Assembly (NCBI GenBank): GCA_025358455.1
Contig: JANYJP010000057.1
Coordinates: 1-34,948, forward strand
Reading direction: 5' to 3'
Length of the DNA stretch: 34,948 nt
Source: Bacteroidales bacterium
GTDB lineage: Bacteria; Bacteroidota; Bacteroidia; Bacteroidales; VadinHA17
Shown here: one piece after another, positions 9,143 through 16,490 of the stretch
Layout: each line of letters begins with the position of its first letter
Position numbering within the stretch: position 1 is the first letter of the stretch
Notes under the pieces: generated by a model
The model's input: only the letters and a program-made list of their open reading frames with translations
What the model was told of the DNA's origin: nothing
Database searches by the model: none
Made by a program: the position numbers and the translations under genes

Positions 9143-10402
9143 TTACCTAAGCATTCCTTTTATATGTGAAGGATCCCCGTCATTTTTTGCTGGTTTAATG
9201 TCGAGTATGCCACAGATCAGATTATATACATCAACATTATTAAGTTCTTTGAATTTATAATTCTTTTTAAATGAGGGCCCTGCTGCATAAAAAATCGAGA
9301 ACATGTCGGAGTTTCTGTTATCATAACCATGAGCCCCTCCTCTGATTGAGGATCCATCAGGTCGGGTTCCAATGCTCCATGAGCTGTCAGCAACCACTAC
9401 AATTTCAGGGATCCGTGGATTTGTTCCATAATGCCATTTCGCGGGAACCTCAGATTTTTTCCAGGCTTTCAGGCCAGTTGCTTTATTTAGCAGATATAAC
9501 ACACTGTCTCTTTTACCTTCAGAAGGATTTATCAGGTATACCGGATTACCACCCGAAATAGAAGCTATCATCCTGCCGGGTACCAGTTCTTTCAGATTAA
9601 TATATTTTATTGAGGATACTTTTGCCATCCCATGATCAGACAGGATTATCAGGTTAATTCTCTTTGCCTCAGGTAAAGCAGAAAGTTTATTCCTGAGCAC
9701 TCCCATCAGACTATCAAGCCGCTCCACTACTTTTCCGGTTTCGGATGATACCGGCCCAAATTTGTGACTTGTAGCATCAGGTTCATCGAAATAAAGAGTC
9801 ACCAGTTCAGGACGTTTTTGAGGTGGGTAAGAAAGCCACTTAATAACTGTATCGATCCTTTCTTCAAAAGTTACTTTTTCATCATATTTTTTCCAGTATG
9901 CAGGCTGCATACCACCGACCGGAGCTTCAGAACCTACCCAAAAAAATGAGGCTGACCGGGCACCCTGTTTCTCAGCTGTAACCCACACAGGTTCTCCGCC
10001 ATAAAAAGCAGGATTTTCAACAGCAGTACGGTCACCCATCCTGTAGAAAAGTCCAAGATCAGGAGCAGGAAAACTATTATTAATTAATCCGTGGTGGTCG
10101 GGATATAAACCAGTTGCTATTGAATAATGATTTGGGAATGTCACTGTAGGAAATGAAGAAATCATCCTGTCGGCTTTTACTCCGTCATGTGCCAGCTTAT
10201 TCAGGTTCGGAGTCTTATATAGGGTATTATAATCCCATCTGAAGGCATCGAGCGATACAAGAACAACATAGTTTTTGAATTGTTTCCTGGTATCTTTCCC
10301 GAATCCTGATAAAACTATCAGTGCGGAAACAAACAGCAGAATGGTAATTTCAGATACGTGTTTAATAGAAAATCCGGTCCGTAGTCCTTTCAATTGTTTC
10401 AT
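9143..10402 (-). CDS. Exported NPP-type phosphodiesterase/pyrophosphatase
   Basis: Alkaline-phosphatase-superfamily enzyme (419 aa) of the nucleotide pyrophosphatase/phosphodiesterase group, which cleaves phosphodiester or pyrophosphate bonds outside the cytoplasm. An N-terminal hydrophobic segment (residues 19-34) should export or anchor it. The metal and catalytic set is complete: Asp52 in VSLDAFRWDY, nucleophile Thr88 in TVTFPNHYSIATGLYP, Asp209 and His213 in DEPDATSHKFGP, Asp256-His257 in LSDHGM, and His358 in GGAHGYDN. It lies 75 nt upstream of glpD on the same strand. Some NPP family members attack glycerophosphodiesters, so supply of glycerol 3-phosphate or glycerol to the glp genes is an attractive inference, but nucleotide substrates are equally possible. 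Confidence 0.9.
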   Translation of the reverse strand: MKQLKGLRTGFSIKHVSEITILLFVSALIVLSGFGKDTRKQFKNYVVLVSLDAFRWDYNTLYKTPNLNKLAHDGVKADRMISSFPTVTFPNHYSIATGLYPDHHGLINNSFPAPDLGLFYRMGDRTAVENPAFYGGEPVWVTAEKQGARSASFFWVGSEAPVGGMQPAYWKKYDEKVTFEERIDTVIKWLSYPPQKRPELVTLYFDEPDATSHKFGPVSSETGKVVERLDSLMGVLRNKLSALPEAKRINLIILSDHGMAKVSSIKYINLKELVPGRMIASISGGNPVYLINPSEGKRDSVLYLLNKATGLKAWKKSEVPAKWHYGTNPRIPEIVVVADSSWSIGTRPDGSSIRGGAHGYDNRNSDMFSIFYAAGPSFKKNYKFKELNNVDVYNLICGILDIKPAKNDGDPSHIKGMLR

Positions 10403-10456
10403 CTTATATTATTTTACCCCTTCCCATTACAATGGGTCCGGAAGAATTAACCCGGA

Positions 10457-10464
10457 CAAATATA
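10457..10464 (-). promoter_or_regulatory. Candidate -7 box for the phosphodiesterase gene
   Basis: On the minus strand this reads TATATTTG, an exact match to the Bacteroidota primary-sigma -7 consensus TAnnTTTG, 54 nt upstream of the ATG at 10402. No TTTG at the -33 distance was found. The predicted leader contains two inverted repeats, GTCCGG/CCGGAC (10436-10441 and 10452-10457) and CCCATT/AATGGG (10423-10428 and 10431-10436); the first abuts the box. Confidence 0.45.
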
Positions 10465-10481
10465 CATTAAAATGATTTTAA

Positions 10482-10489
10482 TAACTTTG
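10482..10489 (+). promoter_or_regulatory. Candidate -7 box for the isochorismatase gene
   Basis: TAACTTTG matches the TAnnTTTG consensus and lies 45 nt upstream of the ATG chosen at 10535. The same TAACTTTG box occurs again at 32361, upstream of another plus-strand gene. No clear -33 element was seen. It is divergent from the phosphodiesterase promoter candidate 17 nt away. Confidence 0.4.
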
Positions 10490-10534
10490 TCGATTATATA
10501 ATGAATGTTAACCTGTTTTTAAATGTCCCGACCA

Positions 10535-11110
10535 ATGAAAAGAATCATTTTATCTTTTATCACTCTAATGCTGATCATCCTGAATCTTTCTGCCCAGTCT
10601 GGCAAAAAAGCGCTGTTAATCATTGATATCCAGGACTTTTATTTTCCGGGAGGTCAATCAGCTCTTGTTGAACCTGAAAAAGCTGCAACCAATGCAGCCC
10701 TTTTGCTTAATAAATTCAGGAATGATAATATGACTGTTATTCACGTACGTCATAATTCGGATCCCGGAGGGGAAATTAATGATATTGTAAAACCTTTGCC
10801 TTCTGAGAAAATAGTTTCAAAAGACGCTGTAAATTGTTTTGTAGGGACAGACCTTCTGGATTTCCTGAAAACTAACAAGATAGATACACTTGTAATTTGC
10901 GGAATGCAAACCCACATGTGTGTTGAGGCAGCAACAAGGGCCGCGTCAGATTATGGGTTTAAATGTATTCTCATTCATGATGCCTGTGCAACGAAAGACC
11001 TGAAGTTCGGAGATAAAATAATTAAAGCAGAAGATGTTCATTACTCAACATTGAGTACTCTGAAAAACTATGCACAGGTTATAAGCACAAAAGAGTACCT
11101 GAATAAGTAA
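10535..11110 (+). CDS. Exported isochorismatase-family cysteine hydrolase
   Basis: Hydrolase of the isochorismatase/nicotinamidase fold with an unusual export signal. The frame opens with ATG at 10523; I prefer the ATG at 10535, which gives MKRIILSFITLMLIILNLSAQ, a good Sec signal, and a protein of 191 aa. Counted from the earlier ATG, the catalytic triad is Asp35 (LLIIDIQDF), Lys100 (EKIVSKDAVN) and Cys133 (CGMQTHMCVEAATRAA); the latter is the family nucleophile signature. Most relatives are cytoplasmic, so a periplasmic location suggests an amide or small carboxyl substrate outside the cell. Its partner genes are divergent or convergent, and it appears monocistronic. The substrate cannot be told from sequence. 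Confidence 0.88.
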   Translation: MKRIILSFITLMLIILNLSAQSGKKALLIIDIQDFYFPGGQSALVEPEKAATNAALLLNKFRNDNMTVIHVRHNSDPGGEINDIVKPLPSEKIVSKDAVNCFVGTDLLDFLKTNKIDTLVICGMQTHMCVEAATRAASDYGFKCILIHDACATKDLKFGDKIIKAEDVHYSTLSTLKNYAQVISTKEYLNK

Positions 11111-11131
11111 TTGGCTCAACCAATACATCCG

Positions 11132-12250
11132 TTAGTTCAGGAACTTCAGACAGGAAGGAGTTGCAATCTTAAATCCTTTTCCTGTTGCAGCCGGAAGTCC
11201 TGTTTTCTGATCTATTCTGAAAAGTGAGATATCGCCTGATTTCTGATTAGCAACAAGAATAAATTTACCTGAAGGATCAATTACAAAGTTTCTCGGCCAA
11301 TCACCTCCGCATGTTGTCCGACCGGCAGGAATAAGTTTTCCATCGGGGCCGATACTGAATGTTACTATTGTATTTTCGCCCCTGTTTGAACCATACAGAT
11401 ATTTCCCGCTTTTCCCTATGTGAATGTCAGCACAGTTACTTTCACCTTTAAAACCTTCTGCTAACGTGGACAATGTTTGAACCAGTTTTAGGCTGCCGTT
11501 TGTCTCTACATCAAAAACTGATAAGGTTGAATTAAGCTCGTATATTACATACAATTTCGTTCCTGTGGAATTGAATACAAAATGTCGTGGACCTGAACCT
11601 TTAGCTAGGTGAACAATGCCATCAGGGATCTGTTGCAGGCGTCCGGAGCTATGATTAAAATTGTATATCACGATATGATCTAATCCAAGATCGGTGAGGT
11701 AAACTTTTTTCCCTGCCGGATCAAACGCGATCATATGAGGATGTGAAATCTGATCTTTTCCCCCTTTAAAAGATATTGTATCAGTCACTCTTTCGGGTAT
11801 TCCTTTATCATCGAGTTTCACTACAGAAACAGAACTGCTGGAGTAGTTTGCCATTAATAAATAATCTTCTCCCGGTGACAAAGAAATGAAGCAGGGTCCT
11901 CCATCAGGAACAACCAGGTCACGTAGTTTTTCAACAGCTCCGGTTTTATTATTGTATTTTAAGGCTGTAACTCCGCCGCCTTTTACTCCATTGAAGGTCA
12001 TTACTTCATTTGCAGCATATAGAATTCCATATTTCTTTGAAATGCAGAAATATGATGGATCGGCGCCAGCATCTGATTCTGAAACTAATTTAAATGTTCC
12101 GCTTTCTCTGTCAAGATCAAAAATGCTAAGTCCTTTCCCACCATCTTCAGTATATCTGCCTGCAAAAAGCCGGATAGGCTGAGAATAAGATGACGCAGAG
12201 TAAATCAGCGCCATCAATAATACACTAAGAACAGGAAAGAACTTTTTCAC
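11132..12250 (-). CDS. Exported lactonase-like seven-bladed propeller protein
   Basis: Member of the 6-phosphogluconolactonase/lactonase beta-propeller family (372 aa), expected to hydrolyse a sugar lactone. The start codon is GTG at 12250; no in-frame ATG would keep the signal peptide (residues 1-23, ending SSYSQP). Repeating blade phrases are visible: GPCFISLSPGEDYLLMANY, HPHMIAFDPAGKKVYLTDLG, GPRHFVFNSTGTKLYVIYE and WPRNFVIDPSGKFILVANQ. Export argues against a pentose-phosphate role, since 6-phosphogluconate is cytoplasmic. It is the last gene of the run oxidoreductase-isomerase-lactonase (gaps 27 and 39 nt), so hydrolysis of a lactone formed by the upstream dehydrogenase is a reasonable inference. 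A small hairpin, ATTGG/CCAAT, lies at 11110-11124 between the convergent stop codons. Confidence 0.87.
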   Translation of the reverse strand: MKKFFPVLSVLLMALIYSASSYSQPIRLFAGRYTEDGGKGLSIFDLDRESGTFKLVSESDAGADPSYFCISKKYGILYAANEVMTFNGVKGGGVTALKYNNKTGAVEKLRDLVVPDGGPCFISLSPGEDYLLMANYSSSSVSVVKLDDKGIPERVTDTISFKGGKDQISHPHMIAFDPAGKKVYLTDLGLDHIVIYNFNHSSGRLQQIPDGIVHLAKGSGPRHFVFNSTGTKLYVIYELNSTLSVFDVETNGSLKLVQTLSTLAEGFKGESNCADIHIGKSGKYLYGSNRGENTIVTFSIGPDGKLIPAGRTTCGGDWPRNFVIDPSGKFILVANQKSGDISLFRIDQKTGLPAATGKGFKIATPSCLKFLN

Positions 12251-12289
12251 TTTAAAAATATTAAGATTATTAAACCCTTATAAAATCCA

Positions 12290-13234
12290 TTAACCTTCAA
12301 AACTATCAGCATCACGGTAAGCCTTAATACATTTGGCTTCCCCTTCTTTGCTACGGTCACTCAGTCCATGTTCCATACATAATACGCCTTCGAATTTTTT
12401 GCTATATATGTACTTAAACACATTCTTAAAGTTTATCTCGCCTGTGCCTGGTTCGTTCCTGCCAGGATGGTCTCCCAGATGGAAAGCGGCTATTTCACTC
12501 CACGATGCTTCAATATTCGGAATAAGATTACCCTCGGTGATCTGCTGGTGGTATATATCATCAACAATTTTACAGGAAGGTCTGTTTACTGCCCTGCATA
12601 TAGAGTAAGCCTGGGGAATTCCATTGAGAATCAGGCCGGGATGATCCCTGATTGTGTTCAGAGGCTCAAGAACAATGGTAAGTCCTGCAGGTTCTACAAC
12701 ATCACAGCAATACCTCAGGTTGTCAATTATATTGGCTGTCTGATAGTCGCGATGAAGTTTCTCGTCATATCTTCCGGGAACAACAAGTGCCCATTTTACA
12801 CCTGTTCTCTTTGCCACTTCGACACCCTCCTTCATCTTGTTAACAAGCATTTCGCGGGTTTCAGGTTTGTTCAGCACAAAAGAAGTAACAGCGAAATCAG
12901 CATAAAGAACGAATGGCCCAAGGTCCATTCCGAGCCGGCGCATCTCATTTGCGAGTTTCACCTGATCTTCAACCGGTCTGCTCATCAGACCATTGTCGAA
13001 CATAGCCCGGAATCCCTGGTCGTAACAAAATTTAATGTTATCGGTTATATCGGTTCCTGCATGTTCATGAAACATTCCAAAACCCGGAGCATACTTAAGT
13101 TTGAAAGGAACAATGGCATCAGTTGTCTTTTTTTGTTTTGAAACTATCTGAGAGCCAAAAACTGAAGGAGCGGCCAAAATGGCAGCTCCTGTTACAGTTG
13201 CTTTCTTTAAAAAATCTCTTCTGGAACTAATCAT
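12290..13234 (-). CDS. Tat-exported TIM-barrel protein, hydroxypyruvate isomerase-like
   Basis: Predicted 314-aa sugar-phosphate isomerase/epimerase-fold protein. The N-terminus has a twin-arginine signal (SSRRDFLKKATVTGAA, cleavage near SVFG), so it folds before export. Metal and catalytic positions of the hydroxypyruvate isomerase group are visible: Glu180 (TIVLEPLN), Asp216 in VDDIYHQQITEGN, His242 and His246 (FHLGDHPGRNEPGTGE) and Glu288 (LCMEHG). It sits between the oxidoreductase and lactonase genes, suggesting isomerisation or epimerisation of an oxidised sugar. A second exported relative sharing the DIYH.QI.EGN and PGR.E motifs is encoded at 32438-33304. True hydroxypyruvate isomerase activity is unlikely for an exported enzyme; the substrate is unknown. 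Confidence 0.85.
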   Translation of the reverse strand: MISSRRDFLKKATVTGAAILAAPSVFGSQIVSKQKKTTDAIVPFKLKYAPGFGMFHEHAGTDITDNIKFCYDQGFRAMFDNGLMSRPVEDQVKLANEMRRLGMDLGPFVLYADFAVTSFVLNKPETREMLVNKMKEGVEVAKRTGVKWALVVPGRYDEKLHRDYQTANIIDNLRYCCDVVEPAGLTIVLEPLNTIRDHPGLILNGIPQAYSICRAVNRPSCKIVDDIYHQQITEGNLIPNIEASWSEIAAFHLGDHPGRNEPGTGEINFKNVFKYIYSKKFEGVLCMEHGLSDRSKEGEAKCIKAYRDADSFEG

Positions 13235-13261
13235 GTTAAAATGATTTTTGATATTTAATTC

Positions 13262-14623
13262 TTATTTATTGACAGTTTCTACCGTAGGTACATATGCCAG
13301 GCCGGCAACCGGAACCTCTTTTTGAATATCAACCGGACCAAAGTCAAATACTTTTGGGCCAAGTTTCAAATCAGAATTCATCATTTCTTCGTAGGTTGTT
13401 TCCTTCCCGGTATATGCAGAAATACGTCCCATAATGGCAACCATTGTAGAGATTGCGGTATTTTCTGCCTCATTAATCACCAGTCCTTTACGGATTGCCG
13501 TTACCAGGTCGATATGTTCCTGAACATAAGGATCAACACTTACACTTGTAGTTGGTTTGCTGTCTTTATCCAGAGGATATGCGTATTTCCAAATCTCGGT
13601 GCCTTTATTGTCAAGTATTGAGTTCTGGCAGTTGGTAGAACCTTTTGTTCCCTGCATTCTTTCTGAAACATTATTCGCACAACCATTGATCTGGCGACAC
13701 ATACTATGGAAATGAGTTCCATTTTCAAAAGTAAAATCAACGCTGAAATTATCATACTGGTCGCCTGTAACACGTCGTAACCTTGAACCGAATCCAACAG
13801 ATTTTACAGGATGTGAACCTGTAAACCAGTTCATTACATCGAGGTTGTGAACATGCTGTTCAACGATATGGTCGCCTGAAAGCCAAGACCAGTTAACCCA
13901 GTTACGAATCATATATTCCATTTCACTCCACTGAGCATTAGGATCGCGATGCCAAAGTTTTCCTCCATTCCACCAGACATTTCCGCCAACTATATCTCCA
14001 ATAGCACCTTCCTGAACTTTCTGCCATGCAGCAACATAATCGCGTTGATGACGGCGTTGTGTACCTGTAACAATACATAGTTCCATCCCTTTTGCTTTCT
14101 GACCTGTTGCCATTACGGATCTTGCACCAACAGGGTCAACACAGACAGGCTTTTCTGCAAACACATGCTTTTTAGCCTGAATAGCAGCAGCCAGATGATC
14201 AGGGCGAAAGAATGGTGGCGTTGCCAGAATAATTATATCAACACCCGAGTCAATTACCTTTTGATAAGCATCGAAGCCTACAAAACATTTATCTTTAGGC
14301 ACGTCCTGCCCTTTTTCCGCCAATATCTTCTCGCGGCAGGAATCTACACGATCCTGGAAAGTGTCACCAAGAGCAACAATCTGAAGATTTGGTCCTGCAC
14401 TCAAAAAATTAATTGCAGCGCCGGTACCGCGTCCACCGCAGCCAATTACCCCTGCTTTTAAAACCGGGCCGTCAGGAGCCTGGTCAAGCATCGTAGGAAT
14501 TGCAACAACTTTTTTTGTTTCACGGGCACAACTGGTCAAAATTGAGGGAACAACTACCCCTGCAACTCCAACCGTTGCTGCTTTCCCCAGAAAATTACGC
14601 CTTGAAATACTTGAATTTTTCAT
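13262..14623 (-). CDS. Tat-exported Gfo/Idh/MocA-family oxidoreductase
   Basis: NAD(P)-dependent oxidoreductase (453 aa) of the glucose-fructose oxidoreductase/inositol dehydrogenase superfamily, exported with its cofactor. It has a twin-arginine signal (SISRRNFLGKAATVGVAG); a possible lipobox (LTSC, Cys32) raises the chance that it is a Tat lipoprotein. The Rossmann motif GVIGCGGRGTGAA is at about 58-70, and the family EKP motif (FAEKPVCVD, Lys148) is present. The block GDHIVEQHVHNLDVMNW marks the catalytic half. It heads the probable operon with the isomerase-like and lactonase-like genes, downstream of a promoter candidate that matches both boxes. A sugar or polyol is the likely substrate; which one is unknown. 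It lacks an obvious GH109 motif, so a glycosidase role is less likely. Confidence 0.9.
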   Translation of the reverse strand: MKNSSISRRNFLGKAATVGVAGVVVPSILTSCARETKKVVAIPTMLDQAPDGPVLKAGVIGCGGRGTGAAINFLSAGPNLQIVALGDTFQDRVDSCREKILAEKGQDVPKDKCFVGFDAYQKVIDSGVDIIILATPPFFRPDHLAAAIQAKKHVFAEKPVCVDPVGARSVMATGQKAKGMELCIVTGTQRRHQRDYVAAWQKVQEGAIGDIVGGNVWWNGGKLWHRDPNAQWSEMEYMIRNWVNWSWLSGDHIVEQHVHNLDVMNWFTGSHPVKSVGFGSRLRRVTGDQYDNFSVDFTFENGTHFHSMCRQINGCANNVSERMQGTKGSTNCQNSILDNKGTEIWKYAYPLDKDSKPTTSVSVDPYVQEHIDLVTAIRKGLVINEAENTAISTMVAIMGRISAYTGKETTYEEMMNSDLKLGPKVFDFGPVDIQKEVPVAGLAYVPTVETVNK

Positions 14624-14685
14624 ATCAGATTAGGTTTAAAAATACTTAATATAACAATACTCTTTCGGTCAGTTTTAGATGTAAC

Positions 14686-14717
14686 CAAATATAAATATAG
14701 GTAGTGATAAAACCAAA
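14686..14717 (-). promoter_or_regulatory. Promoter of the oxidoreductase-isomerase-lactonase operon
   Basis: On the minus strand TTTG (14714-14717) is followed, after 20 nt, by TATATTTG (14686-14693), matching both boxes of the Bacteroidota primary-sigma consensus TTTG-N19-21-TAnnTTTG. The -7 box is 62 nt upstream of the ATG at 14623. It is the most complete promoter match I found in the window. The -33 box falls inside one arm of the nested inverted repeat at 14701-14775. Confidence 0.6.
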
Positions 14718-14775
14718 TATTTAAAGCTAATTAATGATTTTTAATGGAAGAACCATATTTGGAATGTATCACTAC
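14701..14775. repeat. Nested long inverted repeat in a divergent promoter region
   Basis: Outer arms GTAGTGATA (14701-14709) and TATCACTAC (14767-14775) are exact reverse complements. Inner arms CCAAATAT (14713-14720) and ATATTTGG (14755-14762) are too. The two pairs share nearly the same centre (14738 and 14737.5), so each side reads GTAGTGATA-N3/4-CCAAATAT. The 34-nt middle is A/T-rich and unpaired. It lies between divergent genes, and its left arm covers the predicted -33 box of the minus-strand operon. A pair of operator sites for one regulator is the simplest reading. Confidence 0.55.
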
Positions 14776-14886
14776 TGATTTTTCATTTAAAACCGGCAGA
14801 TAATGATAAATGAATTGATTTTTTACTACTTTTCGCAGTTCTAAAAAAGTAAAACAAAATGATTTCTGCCATTATGCTTTATTTAT

Positions 14887-16449
14887 ATGCTGAAATATCA
14901 TTTTTATAGTTCCTATCTGTATCACTTCTCTATAACTGGTCAAAAACAAAGAAATGGTAAAATTGATTTTGTCAATAGATCATCCCCGTTAAAATATGTT
15001 TATCTTTTAATCTTGCTGCTTTTTCTCGTTAGTTGTGGAAACAGACCAAATAATGATTTTGCTCTATCGGATGAATCTCCAAAACTGGAACCCGATTATT
15101 CTGAAGTAACTATACCTCCAAACATAGCTCCTTTAAACTTCATTATCAAAGAAAATGCAACAGCTTATTTTGTTGAATTTTCCTCCGATACAGGCTCAGG
15201 TATAGAAATTTATTCAGTTACCGGAAAAATCATCGTTCCGGAAAAAAAGTGGCGGAAATTGCTGCAAAATAATATAGGGAAGGCTTTTAAAATCGACATT
15301 TTTTCAAAGGACAAAGAAGGAAAATGGTTAAAATTTAAAACCATAACTAATAAAATATCTATAGAACCTGTTGATCCATATCTTTATTACAGGCTTTTAT
15401 ATCCGGGTTATGAAAGTTGGGCAGAACTCAGCATTAACCGTCGTGATCTTGGAAGTTTTGTCCAAAAGTCAGTTATTGAGAATACTATAGTCGATGAAAA
15501 TTGTGTTAATTGCCACGCATTTAATAACGGAAAAACTGATAATTTTCTTTTTCAAATGAGAGGGAAACTTGGCGGAACCTATTTCTATTCCGGAGAAGAT
15601 TTTAAAAAAATAAATCTGAAAACGAAAGAGATGAAAAATGGAGCCGTTTATCCCCGCTGGCATCCTTCAGGCAAATTTGTTGCCTTTTCCTCAAATAAGA
15701 TTATCCAACGTTTTCATGCGGCTGACAATAAGAAGGTTGAAGTAAGCGATCTCGAGTCCTCTCTTGTTCTTTATGACCTGGACAAAAATGAAATAATGAA
15801 TATTGACTTAGCAGGGAATGAGAATTTCATGGATACATATCCTGAATGGTCGCCTGATGGAAAATATCTCTACTTTTGCAGGACTGCCCGGATAGGTGAA
15901 AAGTATGATTATAAGCAGATCAGATACAATCTTTATCGCGTTTCATTCAACATTGAAAATCGATCTTTCGGAGAGGCTGAGCTGGTATTTAACGCAGATC
16001 AGCTACATAAGAGTGTTGCATTTCCCAGGATCTCACCCAATGGTAAATTTTTAGTTCTGACTTTATCCGATTATGGTTGTTTTCCGATATGGCACAAAGA
16101 GGCAGACCTTTATTCAATTAATCTGTCAGATTTAAAATCTTCAAGACTTAACCTGAACAGTGATTTTACAGACAGTTACCATTCATGGTCATCGAACAGC
16201 AAATGGCTGGTATATAGTAGTAAAAGAGACGATGGATTGACTGCCAGACCATTCATTTCGTATATAGATGACAACGGAGCTTCGAACAAACCATTTGTCA
16301 TGCCACAGGAGGATCCGGCATTTTACCAGCGGTTTTTAAAGAGCTTTAATATCCCTGAATTCTCAACTTTTAAAATTGATCTGAATCCGGGAGAGATACG
16401 GAAGCTAGCCAAAACAGCAGGAACTCCAGCCAAATGGGTTAAGAACTAA
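14887..16449 (+). CDS. Lipoprotein with PD40 propeller repeats and a CxxCH haem motif
   Basis: Predicted 520-aa exported lipoprotein. An unusually long N-terminus precedes the hydrophobic segment YLLILLLFLVSC (lipobox Cys50); no other in-frame ATG lies before it, so the start is uncertain. A CVNCH motif (Cys206, Cys209, His210) would attach one c-type haem. The C-terminal half has TolB-like PD40 repeats: YPRWHPSGKFVAFSS, YPEWSPDGKYLYFCR, FPRISPNGKFLVLTL and YHSWSSNSKWLVYSS. I recall related Bacteroidota proteins annotated as TolB-like, but Pal/TolA partnership is unlikely given the lipid anchor and haem site. The next gene, 41 nt downstream, encodes a polytopic membrane protein; the two probably form a unit. 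Electron transfer or redox sensing at the envelope is an inference. Confidence 0.78.
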   Translation: MLKYHFYSSYLYHFSITGQKQRNGKIDFVNRSSPLKYVYLLILLLFLVSCGNRPNNDFALSDESPKLEPDYSEVTIPPNIAPLNFIIKENATAYFVEFSSDTGSGIEIYSVTGKIIVPEKKWRKLLQNNIGKAFKIDIFSKDKEGKWLKFKTITNKISIEPVDPYLYYRLLYPGYESWAELSINRRDLGSFVQKSVIENTIVDENCVNCHAFNNGKTDNFLFQMRGKLGGTYFYSGEDFKKINLKTKEMKNGAVYPRWHPSGKFVAFSSNKIIQRFHAADNKKVEVSDLESSLVLYDLDKNEIMNIDLAGNENFMDTYPEWSPDGKYLYFCRTARIGEKYDYKQIRYNLYRVSFNIENRSFGEAELVFNADQLHKSVAFPRISPNGKFLVLTLSDYGCFPIWHKEADLYSINLSDLKSSRLNLNSDFTDSYHSWSSNSKWLVYSSKRDDGLTARPFISYIDDNGASNKPFVMPQEDPAFYQRFLKSFNIPEFSTFKIDLNPGEIRKLAKTAGTPAKWVKN

Positions 16450-16451
16450 TC

Positions 16452-16479
16452 GGGAGGCAGAAGCCGGAAGTCAGAAGTA
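16452..16479 (+). repeat. Short degenerate heptamer tandem repeat (RGAAGYC)
   Basis: Four consecutive 7-nt units, GGGAGGC, AGAAGCC, GGAAGTC and AGAAGTA, fit the consensus RGAAGYC. They fill most of the 41-nt gap between the haem lipoprotein gene and the membrane-protein gene. Similar heptamer runs are, as far as I recall, scattered in intergenic DNA of Bacteroidota genomes. The G-rich purine strand is the coding strand. Confidence 0.5.
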
Positions 16480-16490
16480 GAGATTAAATA

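Noticed and set aside
12467-13141. A 224-aa open frame on the plus strand
   Set aside because: It lies entirely antisense to the exported TIM-barrel gene, whose motifs are clear, and its product has no recognisable domain or signal.
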